Below are positions 31,785 through 34,737 of a stretch of DNA of 34,737 nt, piece by piece; position 1 is the stretch's first letter, and every line of letters begins with the position of its first letter. This stretch comes from Pseudomonadota bacterium (lineage in GTDB: Bacteria; Pseudomonadota; Gammaproteobacteria; Xanthomonadales; Xanthomonadaceae). The stretch lies in the NCBI GenBank assembly GCA_023390905.1, contig JAEWBY010000104.1, positions 1 to 34,737 on the forward strand, given 5' to 3'. The position numbers were made by a program, and so were the translations under genes. The notes below the pieces were generated by a model that saw only the letters and a list, made by a program, of their open reading frames with translations, did no database searches and was not told the DNA's origin.

Positions 31785-33326
31785 TCAACGCCTGCGGAAA
31801 CCGCCGCCGCGGAATCCGCCCCCGCCAAGTTCGGGACGGAAGCCGCCGACCGGCCGCGAGGCACCGTTGCGTTGCGGCAGTTCGACCTGAGCCGGCGTGC
31901 GTCCGCTGATGCGCTCGCTGGCGCGATCGCGCGCGAGGCGATCGCGATCCAGGTTGTCAGGCAATCGCGGCGTCTGTCCGCTCAGTGTGTTCGACCCATC
32001 CGGACGCGTGACCTGGCTCCATTGCCCGTTCTGGAAGTGATAGACGTGGCCATCGTGGCCGGCGTAGAGGTTGTCGTTGACGTCGACGACACCGCCGTGG
32101 TGCAGCGTGCCGGTGTCGGCGTTGTAGTGGAATCCACCGGCGCCCCGCGCTTCGTTGCCCTGCGGTCCGCGCGTATCGAATCCGCCCGCGCCCGCCGCGC
32201 CCTGCGGGCCAATGGCCGCGCCGCCTTCGGCACGCGTCACGCGTCCGGTGTCGGTGTTGACGACGGTGCGCTCGCCCGCGCGCGCGGCTTGCCCCGTATA
32301 CGGATTCACCGCAACCGTGCCGCCGCCCGCGACGACGCGACCGGTCTGCGGGTTGTAGCGGATGCCCTGCGCGCCGGCGGTGGTCGTGCCGGTGTAGACG
32401 TTGGTGTTGATGCCTGCGCGACCCGCGCCGCGCGCGCCGGTGGCTTCGTTGTAGAAACCGCCACGCGCAGCACGTCCGACATTGCCCGTCCACGGATCGG
32501 CCCAGGCCGCGGCGGTGCCGCGCACGGCGGCGTTGCCCCAGTGTCCGTAGACATTCCACGCGGCCGCACCACCGCCCCACCATCCATACGGATACACCGG
32601 GCCGTACCACGGCCCCCACCACGGGCTGTACGGCCCGTACCAGCCGTCATACCAGCCCCAGCCCCAGCCGAACGTCCAGCCAACCCACGCATTCCAGCCG
32701 AAATACACGCCCATCCCGTACGTGAGCGGGCAGCCGTACCAGTACGCGCCCACCCACGGCGTGCACGGATAGCCCGTGCCATAGACGACGACGTTGTCGG
32801 TGACCACGGTGCCGTAATAGCCCGGCGTGTAGCCGACGTGCACCTCTTCGCCGTCGCTGCCGTACACGCGCACGTAGGTCACGTAATGCAGTGGGGAATC
32901 CACCGGAATCGTGTAGATCACGGCGGGTACCTGCGTGGCGACGGTCCACGGCCCGGTGGTGCGCGTTGCGGTGAACCAGATGCCCTTGTCCACCGCGTAA
33001 TACGCGTCATCGTCCACACGGATCACCGGCACCGGCGTGTTGCGCGCGTACTGCAGCGGCGTGCCTGCGATCGGTGCGAACTGCGGCGCACCGTCATAGC
33101 TCACCGTCAGGCGCACCTGGTTGCGATGCACCGTCGCCGTCTGCGGGATCTGATTGGCGATCAGCGCCTCGCGCGCTTCCGGCGTGCCGGGAATCGAGGT
33201 CAGCACGCCACTGCGCGGATGATCCGGCGGAATCCGGGCGAAGTCGGCGGGCAAGCGATCCGGCGGCACGTGCGTCCACGGCCCTCGGCTGCCCGCGGCG
33301 GTGAACCAGCGTCCGGACACCAGCAC
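31785..33326 (-). pseudogene. Aromatic-rich repeat protein, N-terminally truncated
   Basis: The preserved frame gives about 513 residues from a GTG at 33326, but it has no ATG and no signal peptide. Codons upstream read in frame to a stop at 33396-33398 without any usable start. The body contains SGRWFTAAGSRGPWT and LPADFARIPPDHPRSGVL, GIWFTATRTTGPW, then a Trp/Tyr/Gly-rich stretch (about 210-260). An array of short N-x-x-TG-x units follows, for example YNPQTGRVVAG, VNPYTGQAARAG and VNTDTGRVTRAEGG, and the Gly/Arg-rich tail ends GGGFRGGGFRRR. From memory it resembles proteins labelled carbohydrate-binding family V/XII, which are longer and secreted. I infer the 5' part was lost at about 33.33 kb. 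It could still be expressed from GTG 33326. Confidence 0.6.
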
Positions 33327-33337
33327 GTACCAGGCGT

Positions 33338-33652
33338 GATCCTGCGCCGCATCTCGCGTCCCTGGAGGCCATGCTCGGAAGCCGCGCCGCCGCGATCACC
33401 ACGCTGGGGGAACTGGTGGCCGCCACGCAGGCCGACCTGGCACAGTTGCGCGCTCTGCCGGCCGGCGACGAATCAGGCCGCCGCCAACTGCTGCATCGCA
33501 TGGAAGGCGCCCTGAGCCTGGCGCGGGGCGGCGACGTACTCGCGTCGGAATCGGACGAGCATCATTCGCTCCAGGAGCGCGAGCGCGCGGTGGAACAGCA
33601 TCTGCACGTCATCGAACGCGCACTGGGCGCGGTGACCGCGCGCACCGGTTGA
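33338..33652 (+). pseudogene. C-terminal Hpt-domain fragment of a hybrid sensor kinase
   Basis: The frame DPAPHLASLEAMLGSRAAAI, then ATQADLAQLRALPAGDES and RQLLHRMEGALSLA, resembles the C-terminal histidine phosphotransfer domain of BvgS-type hybrid kinases. The likely phospho-acceptor His is in LLHRMEG. An ATG at 33371 would start a 93-residue protein, but homology seems to begin upstream, near 33338, where the truncated minus-strand gene also ends. No Shine-Dalgarno is visible before that ATG. No kinase or receiver domain precedes it, so it is probably a remnant. Identification as Hpt rests on weak motif similarity. Confidence 0.5.
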
Positions 33653-33814
33653 GCATCCGCGCCGCGGCGATGCACGGCCATTCGCGGCGCGGCCAACGCA
33701 GGAAACGCCCCACTTTCGGAATTTTCCGATTCCTTTTGCGCAGTGCCAGCGCCAGCCTTGCGTACCCATCGGGCAGCGGATGCAAAGCCGCCCTCTCATT
33801 TCGGTACGCAACGC

Positions 33815-34737
33815 ATGGCGCATCACTGGTATTGGGCCGATCGCGGCCGACACGTCGACATCCCCGGCATTTCGCCCGCGCGACGCGGCCCCTGCGTGGG
33901 CGTGTCTCGGCTGGGCACGCTCAGCATCGCGGCCAATCGCGCGGTGATGCTGTTGCAGGTGCGCGGCAGCAGCCATGTCAGCGCCGTGGAAGGCGAATTC
34001 GATCTGCACAGCGGTGACTGGATGGTGCTGAACCGCGACTCGCACCCCGTGGTGCAGGCCGGCGAGCATGGCGTGTGCATCGGATTGTTCATGCCGATCG
34101 TGCAGAAGCCCAATGCGCGCGAACAGGTCGTGCATATCGGCATGGGCTCGCTGCAGCGATCGGAGCGCCGGCTCGTCTTCAGGCTGTGGCGGCAGGTCTT
34201 CAACCTGGCCCGGCAGAAGCTTGACGACAAGTGGGAAAGCCAGGCGCTGCTGTGGTATTTCGCTGGCCTGCAGCGGGCCTTCCAGCCGCAGTTGCAGCGC
34301 TGCCCGGGTCGCACGTCCTCGCACCGGCAGCAGATTTTCAGCCGCCTGCAGCGCACGCGTCTGTACCTGCTCGGCCATCGTGGCAAGACGTTGCGCAGCA
34401 CGGAGCTGGCCGCCGTCGCCAATCTTTCTTCCTGCTATTTCTCGCGCACGTACACCGTGGTCTATGACGAACGACCGCAGGCCACGTCATCGCGGCTGCG
34501 GCTGGAGCATGCGGCGCGGATGCTGCTGACGACCTCGCAGCCAATCGCCGAAATCGCGCTGTGCTCCGGCTTCGAGAACTGCTGCAGCTTCGCCCGGGCG
34601 TTCCGCGCGCATTTCGGTTGTTCGGCCTCGCGTTATCGTCGCGAGGAAGGCGCGACGCCCGCACCGGCGGCAGCAATCGAAGAACGCGTGCCGGCCTCCC
34701 GGCGCGCCAACGCCCCGGCCCAGGCGTCCAAGCCCGA
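33815..34737 (+). CDS. AraC-family transcriptional regulator (3' end outside window)
   Basis: The frame is open from the ATG at 33815 (MAHHWYWADRGRHVD) to the last base, so at least 307 residues are present and no stop is seen. The N-terminal cupin-like sensing part (about 1-120) includes LLQVRGSSHVSAVEGEFDLH and GDWMVLNRDSHPVV. The C-terminal double HTH (about 190-275) has TELAAVANLSSCYFSRTY and the typical second half LLTTSQPIAEIALCSGF followed by ENCCSFARAFRAHFG. Beyond this lies a disordered Ala/Pro-rich tail. No usual Shine-Dalgarno precedes it. The Hpt fragment upstream (same strand, 162-bp gap) may have belonged to a signalling neighbour. Targets unknown. Confidence 0.88.
   Translation, partial: MAHHWYWADRGRHVDIPGISPARRGPCVGVSRLGTLSIAANRAVMLLQVRGSSHVSAVEGEFDLHSGDWMVLNRDSHPVVQAGEHGVCIGLFMPIVQKPNAREQVVHIGMGSLQRSERRLVFRLWRQVFNLARQKLDDKWESQALLWYFAGLQRAFQPQLQRCPGRTSSHRQQIFSRLQRTRLYLLGHRGKTLRSTELAAVANLSSCYFSRTYTVVYDERPQATSSRLRLEHAARMLLTTSQPIAEIALCSGFENCCSFARAFRAHFGCSASRYRREEGATPAPAAAIEERVPASRRANAPAQASKP

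Noticed and set aside
31785..33326. Simple frameshift as the reason for the missing N-terminus
   Set aside because: I did not find a continuation of the protein in another minus frame beyond 33.34 kb; the plus strand there carries an Hpt-like sequence instead, which favours a deletion or misjoin.
33473..34378. A 301-codon minus-strand frame over the AraC region
   Set aside because: The plus strand carries a clear cupin plus double-HTH protein; the minus frame is compositionally a shadow.
1..34737. tRNA, rRNA, prophage, transposase or integrase genes
   Set aside because: No cloverleaf-like genes, rRNA segments, phage structural genes or DDE/tyrosine recombinase motifs were noticed in any frame.

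Overview
The window is about 34.7 kb of high-GC DNA. Dense, short-spaced genes, the petA-petB order, miaB/phoH/ybeY/corC synteny, an rmlBACD operon and the RmlC N-terminus (TTG start, MKVIETRLPGC) together suggest a gammaproteobacterium of the Xanthomonadaceae/Lysobacteraceae group. That placement is inferred from gene content and family resemblance, not from a search. No tRNA, rRNA, prophage, IS element or CRISPR array was seen. No stretch above 300 bp lacks a gene.

Layout. (1) 1-1004, minus: start of the cytochrome bc1 operon, with the Rieske protein (petA) then cytochrome b (petB, cut by the window edge). (2) 1171-2094, minus: a secreted lytic transglycosylase. (3) 2320-3726, plus: miaB. 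(4) 3803-7499, minus: a TetR regulator, lipoprotein HlyD-type adaptor, ABC ATPase and ABC-2 permease, all with overlapping ends. This resembles the E. coli ybiH-ybhGFSR drug exporter and sits between miaB and phoH, which are usually neighbours. (5) 7706-12038, plus: phoH, ybeY, a small secreted protein, corC, then a DUF4105 membrane protein overlapping corC where lnt is usually found. (6) 12082-15261, plus: a secreted GH97 glycosidase and a CorA-type channel. (7) 15361-25414: CstA/BtsT carrier with its YbdD partner, a DUF819 membrane protein, a secreted S9 dipeptidyl-peptidase-like enzyme, an OPT transporter and a POT transporter. This looks like a peptide and small-carbon uptake region. (8) 25446-28867, minus: rmlBACD, making dTDP-L-rhamnose. 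(9) 28992-31596, minus: three exported proteins (outer-membrane barrel, HAD phosphatase, small secreted protein) joined by ATGA overlaps. (10) 31785-33326, minus: an aromatic-rich secreted-type protein lacking its N-terminus. It abuts, head to head, a C-terminal Hpt fragment of a sensor kinase (plus) at about 33.33 kb. (11) 33815-34737, plus: an AraC-family regulator running off the end.

Most notable leads. First, a DUF4105 protein with conserved-looking His and Cys occupies the lnt position, making it a candidate lipoprotein N-acyltransferase or other cell-envelope enzyme. Second, the unassigned barrel/HAD/small-protein operon has no recognised function. Third, the junction near 33.33 kb looks like one deletion that removed the 5' ends of two divergent genes, or else an assembly misjoin. 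Smaller regulatory signals include an AT-rich palindrome over the tetR start, a probable leaderless ybeY, paired GTCGCGAC palindromes, an ACCGGAA tandem repeat and several clear terminator hairpins.
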